From Ignisphaera sp. (lineage in GTDB: Archaea > Thermoproteota > Thermoprotei_A > Sulfolobales > Ignisphaeraceae), in contig JAWBKZ010000001.1 of the NCBI GenBank assembly GCA_038831005.1, positions 248,001 through 312,000 of the forward strand: a stretch of DNA of 64,000 nucleotides, given 5' to 3'. The notes under the pieces were generated by a model, which worked only from the letters and a program-made list of their open reading frames with translations, was not told the DNA's origin and made no database searches. Below, piece by piece: positions 46,836-55,957 of the stretch (its first letter is position 1; each line of letters starts with the position of its first letter). A program made the translations under genes and the position numbers.

Positions 46836-47612
46836 TTGATTAGGGTAGAGGATGTTGTTATTGATGGTAGAGAGTCTAAGATTCCTCTCAGAATATATAT
46901 ACCTATTGAGAGAAAAACCAAAGGTATTGTTGTATACTATCACTGGGGAGGTTTTGTTTCTGGAGGAATTGGGGAATCAGATGCTGAATGCAGGTTTATC
47001 AGTAGTCTCTGTGAATGTACTGTTGTTTCTGTTGGTTACAGACTTGCACCAAGATATAGATTTCCAGCAGCTGTTGTAGATTGTTTTGATGCACTTAAAT
47101 GGGTTTATGAACATGCTGAAGAACTTGGTGGAGATAGAGACTCTATATGTGTCATGGGTGTTAGTGCTGGGGGCAATCTAGCTGCTATCGTAAGTATACT
47201 GGCTAGAGATAGCGGTATAAAGCTGAAGTGTCAAGCTCTAGTACTACCGGTTATAGGCTTCGACATCTATTCAGAATCAGCTAGAATCTATGGAGAGAAG
47301 GGGAATCCACTAGATATGGACTCTATAATAGACTTTACAACAAAATATCTAGGAGATCTAAAAGAAGCCTTCAATCCCCTCTTCACACCAATACTATCGA
47401 ATTTAAGCAATCTACCACCAGCGCTAGTAATAACAGCTGAAAAAGATGCTTTACGAGATCAAGGAGAGATGTATGCAAAACGATTAAGAGACTTCAAGGT
47501 ACCAGTAATATCGATAAGGCTCAACGGCATTGGGCATATGCTTGATGAAAGATATGGAAAATTTGTGAACATAATAGTTGCAGCATATCTAAAAGAAATG
47601 CTCTCTCAGTAG
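46836..47612 (+). CDS. Alpha/beta hydrolase, HSL-type carboxylesterase
   Basis: About 258 residues. The oxyanion-hole motif is YYHWGGFVSGG near residue 32, a variant of the family HGGG. The nucleophile elbow is CVMGVSAGGNLAAI near 103 (GxSAGG), the acid is probably the Asp in LVITAEKDALRDQ near 208, and the catalytic His lies in LNGIGHMLDERYG near 236. YRLAPRYRFPAAVVD is the family block following the oxyanion hole. The usual cap domain is short. TTG 46836 is chosen because AGGTGA sits five bases upstream; GTG 46827 overlaps that site. Likely an esterase on short acyl esters; the true substrate is unknown. Confidence 0.85.
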   Translation: MIRVEDVVIDGRESKIPLRIYIPIERKTKGIVVYYHWGGFVSGGIGESDAECRFISSLCECTVVSVGYRLAPRYRFPAAVVDCFDALKWVYEHAEELGGDRDSICVMGVSAGGNLAAIVSILARDSGIKLKCQALVLPVIGFDIYSESARIYGEKGNPLDMDSIIDFTTKYLGDLKEAFNPLFTPILSNLSNLPPALVITAEKDALRDQGEMYAKRLRDFKVPVISIRLNGIGHMLDERYGKFVNIIVAAYLKEMLSQ

Positions 47613-48005
47613 CCAATGTGTAGCACATTGATTATCTGTAGATGTATCTATGTTGTTTAATCAATATGTTCGACCTAATTAACTCAATAGATCTAAGCAT
47701 CGTTAAACATATTACGTCTCTCCTAATGTATCTTCATTTACGTTAAGTACCTCTATAGCGAACAATGTCTCATTAACATGATCACTATTTCAAAATAATT
47801 ACCTATTATGCTATAGACCTATCTATATAATCATGGTTATGAAGACCACAGATCTATAGCTAAGAAAAGTATTACATAAAACATGTGAAGAATTGATGAA
47901 GCAATTCTACTGAATAGTAAGAATAGTAGGTAGAGAAATACCTAACTTAACGAGAATAGAGGAAATGATACAGTAATTATTCAAAACATACACCAAACTT
48001 TATAT
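47613..48005. other. Convergent intergenic region, no gene seen
   Basis: About 390 AT-rich bases between convergent genes. No relic or RNA could be recognised. Confidence 0.45.
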
Positions 48006-48242
48006 CTATTGCCATGAATGGTAGGGCCTTATTCTAGATTTTTTTAAGGAGGCTATATAGGGTATTAACGGCGCTATCGCTATTGCTATAGTAAGTAATG
48101 CTATACCTAGAACTAATCTCCACAACGAATGGTTATAAGAAACTCTACTCTCTCTGGATCTCTGTGTCTGGACATCAAGATTAGGTGTATACTTTCTAGT
48201 TGAAGCATTATTTTCTGAATATGTCTCCTTATCTAGACTCAT
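48006..48242 (-). CDS. Small single-pass membrane protein
   Basis: 78 residues. A polar N-terminal half (KETYSENNASTRKYTPNLD) is followed by one clear helix, LWRLVLGIALLTIAIAIAPL, and a short basic tail. The start ATG 48242 has GGCGAT upstream; an out-of-frame ATG lies just before it. I do not recognise a family. The clean membrane segment and ribosome binding site make it a fair candidate for a real gene, but it could be chance. Confidence 0.5.
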   Translation of the reverse strand: MSLDKETYSENNASTRKYTPNLDVQTQRSRESRVSYNHSLWRLVLGIALLTIAIAIAPLIPYIASLKKSRIRPYHSWQ

Positions 48243-48657
48243 TCATATCGCCTTAAAAGTTCTTGGAGAATTATTTAAACAGTATTATTATTTAAGTACT
48301 GTTTCTTGTCTTGATTACCGCATAATATTTATGGAACCCAGGCTATGGGTATTGCGTATTCATCTACTGAACATGGTGTTACGGATTGAATGTTTATTTC
48401 TTCGAGTCGGTAATGTTTCGAAACCGTAGCGATTTACTTCATCAGTTCTTGACAAGTAACCATAGAAGCTGTATGTGATGTCTACCTTCCTCGATATAAA
48501 GAATCTGTTATAGTAGGACACCTCAAGCATATCGAAGATAGAGAAAAAATCAAGATTTGAGATTCATCACGTAGAGCAAGTAGCTCTAATTAAGAATGGC
48601 ACCGAATCACTCGTACGTCAAGAAGAGAATGAATGTAGACGCTACAGAGATGTAACC
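48243..48657. other. Intergenic between small membrane gene and Cas4-like relic
   Basis: About 415 bases. TAGAGC near 48572 pairs with GCTCTA near 48583 across five bases, a small hairpin. No coding sequence is recognised; this could contain lost 5' parts of the nuclease relic. Confidence 0.4.
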
Positions 48658-49364
48658 ATGAAGAGCTTGATGATTCTGTTCAGAAAACTTATTGAAAGAG
48701 ATATAGAAATAAGTGAAAGAGTGTTAGAGCAAAGACCTACACAAATAATTGGAGTTCATGTAATAGACCTTATATATCGTTCCCTGAAGTACTGGTACAG
48801 CAACTATATACCGTTAGCTGACAAGGTTAAGCTATCAATTATACGTGGCAAAACTATGCATAGAGATATAGCCAGAATATTGAATGAGATGAACAGATGT
48901 ACAGATTCAGATGAAAGCAAGTCTATAGAGAGAATAGATATAGAGAAGAAGTTGATGAAACCTTACTTAGTGAACCGAACTGTGTTTATAGTGTTTATAG
49001 TTGAAGGGAGAGCTAATGCTATTGTAAGGTATAAAGACTATAGAAAAGAGTCTACTTCTTCACATAAACATCATGAAGATCAGTTGAATGTACTTAAGCA
49101 TATCTGGTTAAGATAATGTTAGTAGAGAAATAGTTTATGTATATGAAGGAAAAGATAGGAATGCAATTTGACTCAGTACACATAGACCAACGTTTTACTG
49201 ATGACGAGATAGTGGCTGAACTCAAGAAGCTTCTAGATGTAGCTAAAGGTGAGATAGATCCAAACACAAAATGTTATGCACAATATGATTGGGAGTGTAA
49301 ATACTGCTACTTTAGATACTTATGTCCCTCTAGTTGTCAAGAACATAAATCACGGAAGCCTTGA
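48658..49364 (+). pseudogene. Decayed Cas4-like RecB-family nuclease
   Basis: Two reading frames joined near 49110-49190 trace a Cas4-like protein. The first (48658-49116) includes VIDLIYRSLKYWYSNY, where Cas4 normally has an iron-sulfur Cys but Arg stands here; GKTMHRDIARI with the conserved His; and VEGRANAIVRYKDY, where the catalytic Asp is Asn. The following ExK motif has been lost (YRKESTSSHK). The second frame (49137-49364) gives FTDDEIVAELKKLLDVAKG and the C-terminal cluster YDWECKYCYFRYLCP with three Cys. A frameshift plus loss of active-site residues makes it inactive. No other cas gene or CRISPR repeat is nearby. Confidence 0.7.
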
Positions 49365-49428
49365 ACTAGATAATCATATCGTAATCAATATATTTTGTAT
49401 GGATCAAGCTATACTACGTTAATCATTT

Positions 49429-50901
49429 TTACTTTTTTCTATAGCGAACTAGAAGTAGTATAGATATCGAAGCTACGAATATCAGTATAGCTGTATATAG
49501 AAGGATAGTTTCTTTCGGGATTTCTGTAACTATTTCTGTTCTTGTTATAGATTCTACATATGTGTGGATCTTTGTCTCTGCTATGGTTTCTGTAACTTTT
49601 TGTATATGTATTGAAACTGTTGTGAATATTTTCTCAATTGTTTGTGTATGTATCTGTTCCAAGGTTTTGGTAACAGTTGTTGTTGATGTAGATTCGATTG
49701 TTACTGTGGTAGTCTTTGTTATTGTTTCTCTTTCTATCTCTTTAACGGTATATGTATAGATGGTTATCCTTGGTTTAACAACTTTCTCAATATCTATAGA
49801 GTATATAATCCATCTCTCGTTATCATGAGGACCACAGTAGCCAGCTACATATATGTGTTTACCGTCTGTAGACATTCTACCTATAGGGAACCTAGCTTCT
49901 ACATGTATTTCTCCACTTAAAATAATCTTGTTCACAGTCTCTAGCTCTTCATCTAGTACATACAGTACATGTCTAGTGAATCCATACGCATATTCGTTAC
50001 AAACAATATATAGATACCCATTATCAAATAGAGCTTTTCTACATATACCGTAGTATGCTTCCTTAACTCTGTAGCCATATCTATCGAGTTTTACTACACC
50101 ATAATCTCCAATGACATAGATATAACCAGTATCATCAAAAGCTATACTAAAAACACTACCAGCTATAGGAAGATCTACAACTCTTACAATATTGAGGTCT
50201 CTATCTAAGATCTCTACTCTCCACCACATCATATAGTAGCGTTGAACAAAACCACCAACCCATACATAACTTGTGTTTGGGTCTACGGTAATTGCGAAAG
50301 GTGTGGCCATACCCTCTAGAGATTGTGATACATACGTGGTTACAACCTCTAGATTCTCTATATCTCTTTTCTCTACATACCATCTATAGCCACCATCTAT
50401 GAACCCAGCTATGTAGAGATAAGCTCCATCAGAATCTATCGATATAGCCCAATCATTATGTCCAGTAATGTTTTGAGCTATATAGTGAATCAGAGATAGA
50501 TTTGTATCAAGAACCACTAGAACCCATCTATAGCTATATCCTTCAAGAGCTCTATCGAATCCAACAGCATACAAGTATCTGTCAACAACTATACAATCCA
50601 TAAGCCAGTCATCTCCAGTAGAGGGATTGAAGCTCCATACATCTACTAAAGAGCCATTGACTCTAAACCTTTTTTCAATCCTAAACCTAGAATCCCCCTC
50701 TACAGAATCGTAACCAACAACATATATATAATCACCACTTATACAAACAGCAAACGAAGCATCGTTACCTGAACTAGGATCACTCTCTACAACCCATCTA
50801 GTACCCACATAACTAGAATCAGCTACACTAACGCGATATAAAGCTACGTTAAATATGAGAATCAGTATCAAGAACAATACCACTATATATAATCTAGACA
50901 T
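49429..50901 (-). CDS. Membrane-anchored extracellular beta-propeller-like protein with Thr/Val stalk
   Basis: 490 residues. A signal peptide or anchor (LYIVVLFLILILIFNVALY) is followed by about 350 residues of repeated propeller-like blades: each has a Gly-rich strand pair such as DYIYVVGYDSVEGDSR, RYLYAVGFDRALEG, AYLYIAGFIDGG, GYIYVIGDYG and KHIYVAGYCGPHD. Next comes a stalk rich in Thr, Glu and Val (TITKTTTVTIESTSTTTVTK), probably glycosylated, and a C-terminal helix (ILLYTAILIFVASISILLLV) with RYRKK. This is a classic archaeal surface-protein layout. Binding partner unknown. Upstream and downstream genes suggest no function. Confidence 0.75.
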   Translation of the reverse strand: MSRLYIVVLFLILILIFNVALYRVSVADSSYVGTRWVVESDPSSGNDASFAVCISGDYIYVVGYDSVEGDSRFRIEKRFRVNGSLVDVWSFNPSTGDDWLMDCIVVDRYLYAVGFDRALEGYSYRWVLVVLDTNLSLIHYIAQNITGHNDWAISIDSDGAYLYIAGFIDGGYRWYVEKRDIENLEVVTTYVSQSLEGMATPFAITVDPNTSYVWVGGFVQRYYMMWWRVEILDRDLNIVRVVDLPIAGSVFSIAFDDTGYIYVIGDYGVVKLDRYGYRVKEAYYGICRKALFDNGYLYIVCNEYAYGFTRHVLYVLDEELETVNKIILSGEIHVEARFPIGRMSTDGKHIYVAGYCGPHDNERWIIYSIDIEKVVKPRITIYTYTVKEIERETITKTTTVTIESTSTTTVTKTLEQIHTQTIEKIFTTVSIHIQKVTETIAETKIHTYVESITRTEIVTEIPKETILLYTAILIFVASISILLLVRYRKK

Positions 50902-51110
50902 AACATATCTACCAGATCTAGAGATTTACGTACCACAAGCTTCACAAAGCTAAAAACTCTATTCGCTACATTGGTCGCTATTGAGTAATTCTCTAGATTT
51001 ATTTAGTTTATGTAGATGAGGTCTATGAGACATCTCGATGAAGAGGTATAGGTTATTTGGTGCTAGGTATTTATACTGCTACGTTCCTTAGATCAGAGTA
51101 GGTAGGAATA

Positions 51111-51605
51111 ATGATGTATACTCCGGTTATAAACATACTTGCAATAGCTATGGGGATTACCTTATGTTTCTGGGGACTTCAACTCACTAGAATAGTTTCA
51201 TCTATAGCTTTTGCAGTGTTTTTAGGCTATATAGCGTATATCTATGCACATAGCGTTCTACATAATCCTGTACTCTCTTCCGTATTAACGGTATCTGCTG
51301 TACTAATTGGTTTTGGGTTAGGTTTCATAATGTTCAGATTCGCTATATCATTGATGTTTAGCTACACAATAGCATCAATAGTTACAAGTAATGTTTACCT
51401 GGTTATGGCTTTAACGATTATTCTCACAGCTATAGTATATATATTGAGTAGATACCTACTCTCGCTAATAATCTCTTCAACAGGTTCTATAATCATATAC
51501 AAGAGCTTGATAGCATTGGGTCTAAGCCAAATACCGGCAATAGTTTTAGCAATTGTCATCGGTATAATAGGTTTAGTGAATCAGCTGAAGAGAGAAAGAA
51601 TATAA
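51111..51605 (+). CDS. Hydrophobic membrane protein of unknown function
   Basis: 164 residues with about six closely spaced helices and hardly any soluble part. The pattern resembles DUF4203/TMEM198-like proteins, with Gly-rich helices such as VSAVLIGFGLGFIMFRFAI, but I do not assign the family firmly. The start is ATG 51111 (a second ATG follows at once) after AGGTAGGAATA. It ends in a basic LKRERI tail. Isolated. Confidence 0.6.
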   Translation: MMYTPVINILAIAMGITLCFWGLQLTRIVSSIAFAVFLGYIAYIYAHSVLHNPVLSSVLTVSAVLIGFGLGFIMFRFAISLMFSYTIASIVTSNVYLVMALTIILTAIVYILSRYLLSLIISSTGSIIIYKSLIALGLSQIPAIVLAIVIGIIGLVNQLKRERI

Positions 51606-51871
51606 AGTCATATAATTGTAGCTGAAATCAATGCACATCGAACTCTATACATATCATCATCTAGTCTTTATAGTGAGTGAACCTCGAGAAAGAGTCTATG
51701 AAACTAACTGAACACTAGATCCAAACATGTATCATATCCTTGTTCTATGCCTATCGATAGAGAAGAGGTATTTCAATGAACTATGATCAAGATCTTTATC
51801 AAACTATCAATCATTGATTGGGATACAGATATTTATATGAGGTTCTATGAAATACTGTATGGTGATCTACA

Positions 51872-52318
51872 ATACCAACAGTACTTGTTATCTACTATTC
51901 GAGAACAGGTAACACAAAGAAACTTGTTGAAAGTTTTGTTGAAGGTGTTAGAAAAGTTCATGGTGTAGACGTTATAGTAAAGAATGTTGATGAAGCGAAA
52001 ACAAGTGATTTACTGAGTGCTGATGCCATAGTTTTTGCCAGTCCTTCATACTTTAGGCTTCCTGCATGGCCTATCAAGAAGTATATAGATGAATCTATAG
52101 ATGTCTATGGAAAACTTGGAGGAAAGATTGGTGGAGCTCTTTGTACAGCAGGTTCAGAGATAGGTGCTGTAAAGTGTGTTCAAGCTTTAAGAGATGCTAT
52201 AGAAGAGCATGGAATTACCTTTATCGGTGATGGTGTTTGGTGTATAGAGTCTCCAAGCAGAAAAGATATGCAGAAAGCAGCTGAATATGGTGAAGAAATA
52301 GCCAAGAAACTAAAGTAG
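51872..52318 (+). CDS. Flavodoxin/WrbA-like FMN protein with only an ATA start available
   Basis: A clean 148-codon frame, unbroken from 51869 to the TAG at 52316, encoding a complete flavodoxin-like protein. The FMN phosphate loop is VLVIYYSRTGNTKKLVESF at the very beginning, followed by SADAIVFASPSYFRLPAWP (isoalloxazine loop) and KIGGALCTAGSEIGAVK (third loop), as in WrbA and related quinone reductases. GGTGAT lies five bases ahead of ATACCAACAGTA, exactly where ATG is expected, but the codon is ATA. No ATG, GTG or TTG exists in frame until the last residues. Either AUA initiates here or the start has mutated. The coding part shows no decay. Confidence 0.75.
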   Translation: MPTVLVIYYSRTGNTKKLVESFVEGVRKVHGVDVIVKNVDEAKTSDLLSADAIVFASPSYFRLPAWPIKKYIDESIDVYGKLGGKIGGALCTAGSEIGAVKCVQALRDAIEEHGITFIGDGVWCIESPSRKDMQKAAEYGEEIAKKLK

Positions 52319-52469
52319 GGTCTAAACAATTACATACATCTCTATAACCTTTAGCCCTAGTCAATACTAATCAACGTAGTATCGATGTCTTCAGCTATAA
52401 CACTCAATGGCTAATGTATACAGCTACTAAATTTCGATATTATGTTAACTATAATGAACACTATGTAGC

Positions 52470-54398
52470 TCATACAGCTAGCTTCCTTATTTTAATACAT
52501 GTTGAATTAAGAGTAGCTCCACCATATCTATCTACACCATCGTCGAGGACAACGTTTATCCTCTTACCATCTATTGTGTATATCTGTCTAGAAGTCCATA
52601 CAATTCCTCTACTTATTCCCATATCTATATGTATCCTAACTACTGCAGATCCTCTATCATTATAGATTTCAACTAGATCTCCTTCTGATAACCCTAGTTT
52701 TTCTGCATCTTCTCGACTGATGTATAGAGGATTCTGGTTGACACCATAAACTTCCTCAAATTGTGTATGTATATAGAGTGGATGTGCAGAAGTTATTAGC
52801 ACAAATTCTTCTTCACCACATTTATCTCCTTCTGGTGGTGTTGGTAGAGGTGGTAACCCTAGTTTTTCAGCTACTGTGCTATACAGCTCTATCCTTTTTG
52901 TCGGTGTCTGATACTCTTCTCTAGGTTTGATCTCTAGTTCTATATAGCCTTTAGCTAGTAGCTTCTCTAGGTTCTTTCTCCCTATAGCTATCTCGAATAC
53001 TCTGTATGGATCTAGACATACTTCTTGATACTTATCAGGTACAACATGTTTCGCTATTTCACACATAAGCTGGTATTCAGCTATAGATTCTCCTAGAGGC
53101 TCTATTGCAGGCTGATTGATATAGACATTATTATGTAGATAGCTGAATACTAGATCAAGTTTCTCATAGAATGTTGGTGCTGGAAGAACTAGATCAGCTA
53201 TTTTTGCTGTATCACTCCAATGGGTCTCGTGAACAACAACAAAAACATCATCTCTAGAAAGTCCCTCAACAACCTTGGATGCATTGGGTAGTGTAGCTAC
53301 TGGATTGTGTAGATGTATATACACGAACTTGTATACCCCTCTAGCAAGTTCTTCACCTATCTTCTCCATACTCACGGTATCTACAAACCTATGTCTGATC
53401 CCTTCAACAGCATCAATATTAATAGACATTCCTTCAGTATTACTGTAGTAGAATCCTCTATGTATACCTAGTAAAGCTGGTAGAATAGATATGGCTCGAA
53501 CTATTTCTCCACCCCCATATCTCCTCTGAATACCGTATCCAATAAATATACCAAAAGGTTTATTGTTAACCATGATCTCAGCAATTTCAATTATCTTTTG
53601 CTTCGATACACCAGTAACACTTTCTACAACATCTAGACTATATTTCTCTAAATGCATCACAAATTCTTGGTATCCATATGTGTAACTATCGATGAATTCT
53701 TTATCTACATACCCTTGATCAATAAGATATTTAGCTAATCCAAGAGCCAGATAACCATCGCTTCCCGGTTTTACCTTCACAAAATAATTACTCTGTCTAG
53801 CTGTTTCTGTAGATCTCACATCTAGTGTTACCACGTACCCGCTTCTCTCCATAATCTTGAGGATTTTTCTCCATAGATGAATAGCGCTTATAGCTGGATT
53901 AAAACCCCAAACAATAGCCATATTTAGTCTATCTATCTCATCAGGAAACAATCCATATGTTGAACCATATACTAATTTGAGAGCTTTAGAGCCGCTGTAG
54001 TTACATATACTGCGATCGGTTTGTGTAACGCCTAGGTAATTCCATAGTCTTCTACTTGCATATCTAGTTAGAATACCTCTATTACCAGCATACTCTAGAA
54101 AAAGAACATGTTTAGGACCATACATTTCTAACACATCCATCAATCTAGATACTAGAACATCTATAGCGTCATCCCAATCAATTCTCTTGAAAACCCCTCC
54201 ATCTATAGAAACAGAGGGATAGAGAACTCTTAATGATGAATAAACTCTCTCAACATCTTTTGCTGCTCTAGGGCATAGAATCCCCTGTGTATATCTATCG
54301 TCATCAGCAGCAATCTTAGTGATTCTACCATTCTCGACATATACCTTAAGCCTACATGTATCATAGCAATCCCTAGGGCATGCTACATTAACAACCAT
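52470..54398 (-). CDS. Molybdopterin oxidoreductase (cytosolic, DMSO reductase family)
   Basis: 642 residues. An N-terminal [4Fe-4S] site is formed by Cys 7, 11, 15 and 42 (ACPRDCYDTC and GILCPRA), followed by the molybdopterin domains: RYASRRLWNYLGVTQTDRSIC near residue 110, VWGFNPAISAIHLW near 160, MPVLPG-like region FGIFIGYGIQRRYGGGE and the C-terminal cap opening FVLITSAHPLYIHTQFEEV. There is no Tat signal, so it should stay in the cytoplasm, unlike respiratory polysulfide or DMSO reductases. No membrane or ferredoxin subunit is adjacent on its strand. The substrate is unknown; tetrathionate, thiosulfate, formate and others are all possible. GGTGAAAAAGAT precedes the ATG. Confidence 0.85.
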   Translation of the reverse strand: MVVNVACPRDCYDTCRLKVYVENGRITKIAADDDRYTQGILCPRAAKDVERVYSSLRVLYPSVSIDGGVFKRIDWDDAIDVLVSRLMDVLEMYGPKHVLFLEYAGNRGILTRYASRRLWNYLGVTQTDRSICNYSGSKALKLVYGSTYGLFPDEIDRLNMAIVWGFNPAISAIHLWRKILKIMERSGYVVTLDVRSTETARQSNYFVKVKPGSDGYLALGLAKYLIDQGYVDKEFIDSYTYGYQEFVMHLEKYSLDVVESVTGVSKQKIIEIAEIMVNNKPFGIFIGYGIQRRYGGGEIVRAISILPALLGIHRGFYYSNTEGMSINIDAVEGIRHRFVDTVSMEKIGEELARGVYKFVYIHLHNPVATLPNASKVVEGLSRDDVFVVVHETHWSDTAKIADLVLPAPTFYEKLDLVFSYLHNNVYINQPAIEPLGESIAEYQLMCEIAKHVVPDKYQEVCLDPYRVFEIAIGRKNLEKLLAKGYIELEIKPREEYQTPTKRIELYSTVAEKLGLPPLPTPPEGDKCGEEEFVLITSAHPLYIHTQFEEVYGVNQNPLYISREDAEKLGLSEGDLVEIYNDRGSAVVRIHIDMGISRGIVWTSRQIYTIDGKRINVVLDDGVDRYGGATLNSTCIKIRKLAV

Positions 54399-54660
54399 AT
54401 CTTTTTCACCATAAGTTGAAGATATCCATGGTTAAACTATTTATCCTTTCCACAAGCTTTATCTCATAATACACAGAATGGCTATATCAATAGTTCACAA
54501 CTGATGTATCGCTACATTACAGAAACTACTGTATGAAAAACCAAGAGACAGAATGTAGCTACAGTAAGAAGTTAATACTTTATCGATAGATATGTATGAA
54601 ACTGAATTACATTAGGAAAGCCATATATAGTCTTCATCTCTCTAACTATCTTTGGTATAT

Positions 54661-55903
54661 ATGTTGTGCAAGAACATCATTATAGACCACAGTAGATGTA
54701 AAAGATGTGGTTTCTGTACTACAGTTAATGTCTGTTATTAATGTCTGTTATTCTCCTGATAATTGTATTGGATGTCTCTCGTGTCTCTATTCATGTCCAT
54801 ATCAAGCTAGAAGAATCTTCTACAAACATACTGATACAGATTTTGTTAAGATATATGTGGATGGTGTTGAGTACAAGGTTCCAAGGAGTATTACTGTAGC
54901 TGAAGCTCTAGAGAGCTACTGTGGATTTAGGTTTGAAAATGCTGGCTCTAGGAAACCTTCAATAAGTTGTAGAACTGGTGGATGTTGGAGTTGTGCTCTA
55001 GTTATTGATGGAAATCTCGAGAGAACATGTATAACTCCTGTTAGAAATGGTATGAACATTGAAACCTCTATAGATGGTCTAGAACCTCTCAGAATAGTTC
55101 ATGGACCTTCTCCACATACTGTTGGAGGCAAAGCTACACCTTGGTGGGAAGTAGATTACGTTAACTATGTTGAAGCTGCTATATGGGTTGCTGGATGTAA
55201 CCTTAGATGTCCTCAGTGTCAGAACTACTCTACAACATACGATAATGTTTCTCAACCTATGACACCAAAAGAAGCTGCTGTAGCTGTTATTTATTGTCAC
55301 AAGATCTACAACACTAAAGGTATTGCTATAAGTGGTGGTGAACCGATTATAAATAGGAGATGGCTTGTAGAGTTCTTCAGAGAGGTTAGCAGAAGAGTTG
55401 ATCCAAAGGTTAGAAGACATCTCGATAGCAATGGAACTGTACTTGTTCCAGACTACATAGATGAACTTGTTGAAGCTGGATGCAATAACATAGGTATTGA
55501 GCCGAAGTGTGCAAGAGTTGAAACCTATATGAAGATAACCGGACTTGATGATAGAGATTTAGCTAAAAAGTATTTCGAGACAGTATGGAGAGCTATCGAA
55601 TATATCTATGAGAGATATAGCGATAAGGTATATCTTGGTGTAGGATTGGTGTATAACAAGGATCTGGTGTCTCTAGATGAAGTTGCTGAAGCTGGAAGAA
55701 AGATAGCTTCTATAGATAAGAAGATACAGGTTACGGTACTAGATTATTTTCCGACATTTAGAAGAAGAGATATAAGGAGACCAAGTGTTACCGAAATGCT
55801 GAATGTTAAAAAGATTCTAGAGGAACAAGCACTTGAAACAGTTATTGTACAAACTAATGTAGGTCATATAGGACCTAAAGACCATAGGAGAATAGAGCTC
55901 TAA
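54661..55903 (+). pseudogene. Ferredoxin / 2Fe-2S / radical SAM fusion, frameshifted by a 13-bp duplication
   Basis: The whole gene would be about 410 residues. ATG 54661 reads NIIIDHSRCKRCGFCTTVN and hits a stop at 54739. The rest continues in another frame with VCYSPDNCIGCLSCLYSCP, completing a two-cluster ferredoxin, then a 2Fe-2S-type domain (ISCRTGGCWSCALVIDG with Cys in ERTCITPV), then a radical SAM core with AGCNLRCPQCQNY and GIAISGGEPI, like PFL-activase/AmmeMemoRadiSam relatives. Removing one copy of the 13-base tandem repeat restores a single frame exactly. A GTG at 54707 could make a shorter protein without the first cluster. It is divergent from the Mo-enzyme gene. Confidence 0.8.
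54725..54750. repeat. 13-bp tandem duplication inside the ferredoxin domain
   Basis: TTAATGTCTGTTA is repeated head to tail at 54725-54737 and 54738-54750. The unit is not a multiple of three, so it shifts the frame, and deleting either copy fuses GFCTTVNVCYSPDN without a break. This points to one recent slippage event. Confidence 0.9.
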
Positions 55904-55957
55904 CCACATTACATGTATTCTATGTAGTGTGTTTTGCTATAAGAATAACAGATATTG

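Noticed and set aside
48572-48591. Hairpin and 12-base match to the repeat near 42247
   Set aside because: Six-base stems made of TAGAGC/GCTCTA are frequent in this genome, and the match is short enough to be chance.
51783-51968. A 61-codon open frame from ATG 51783
   Set aside because: It overlaps the real flavodoxin frame in a different phase and reads as low-complexity, non-family sequence.
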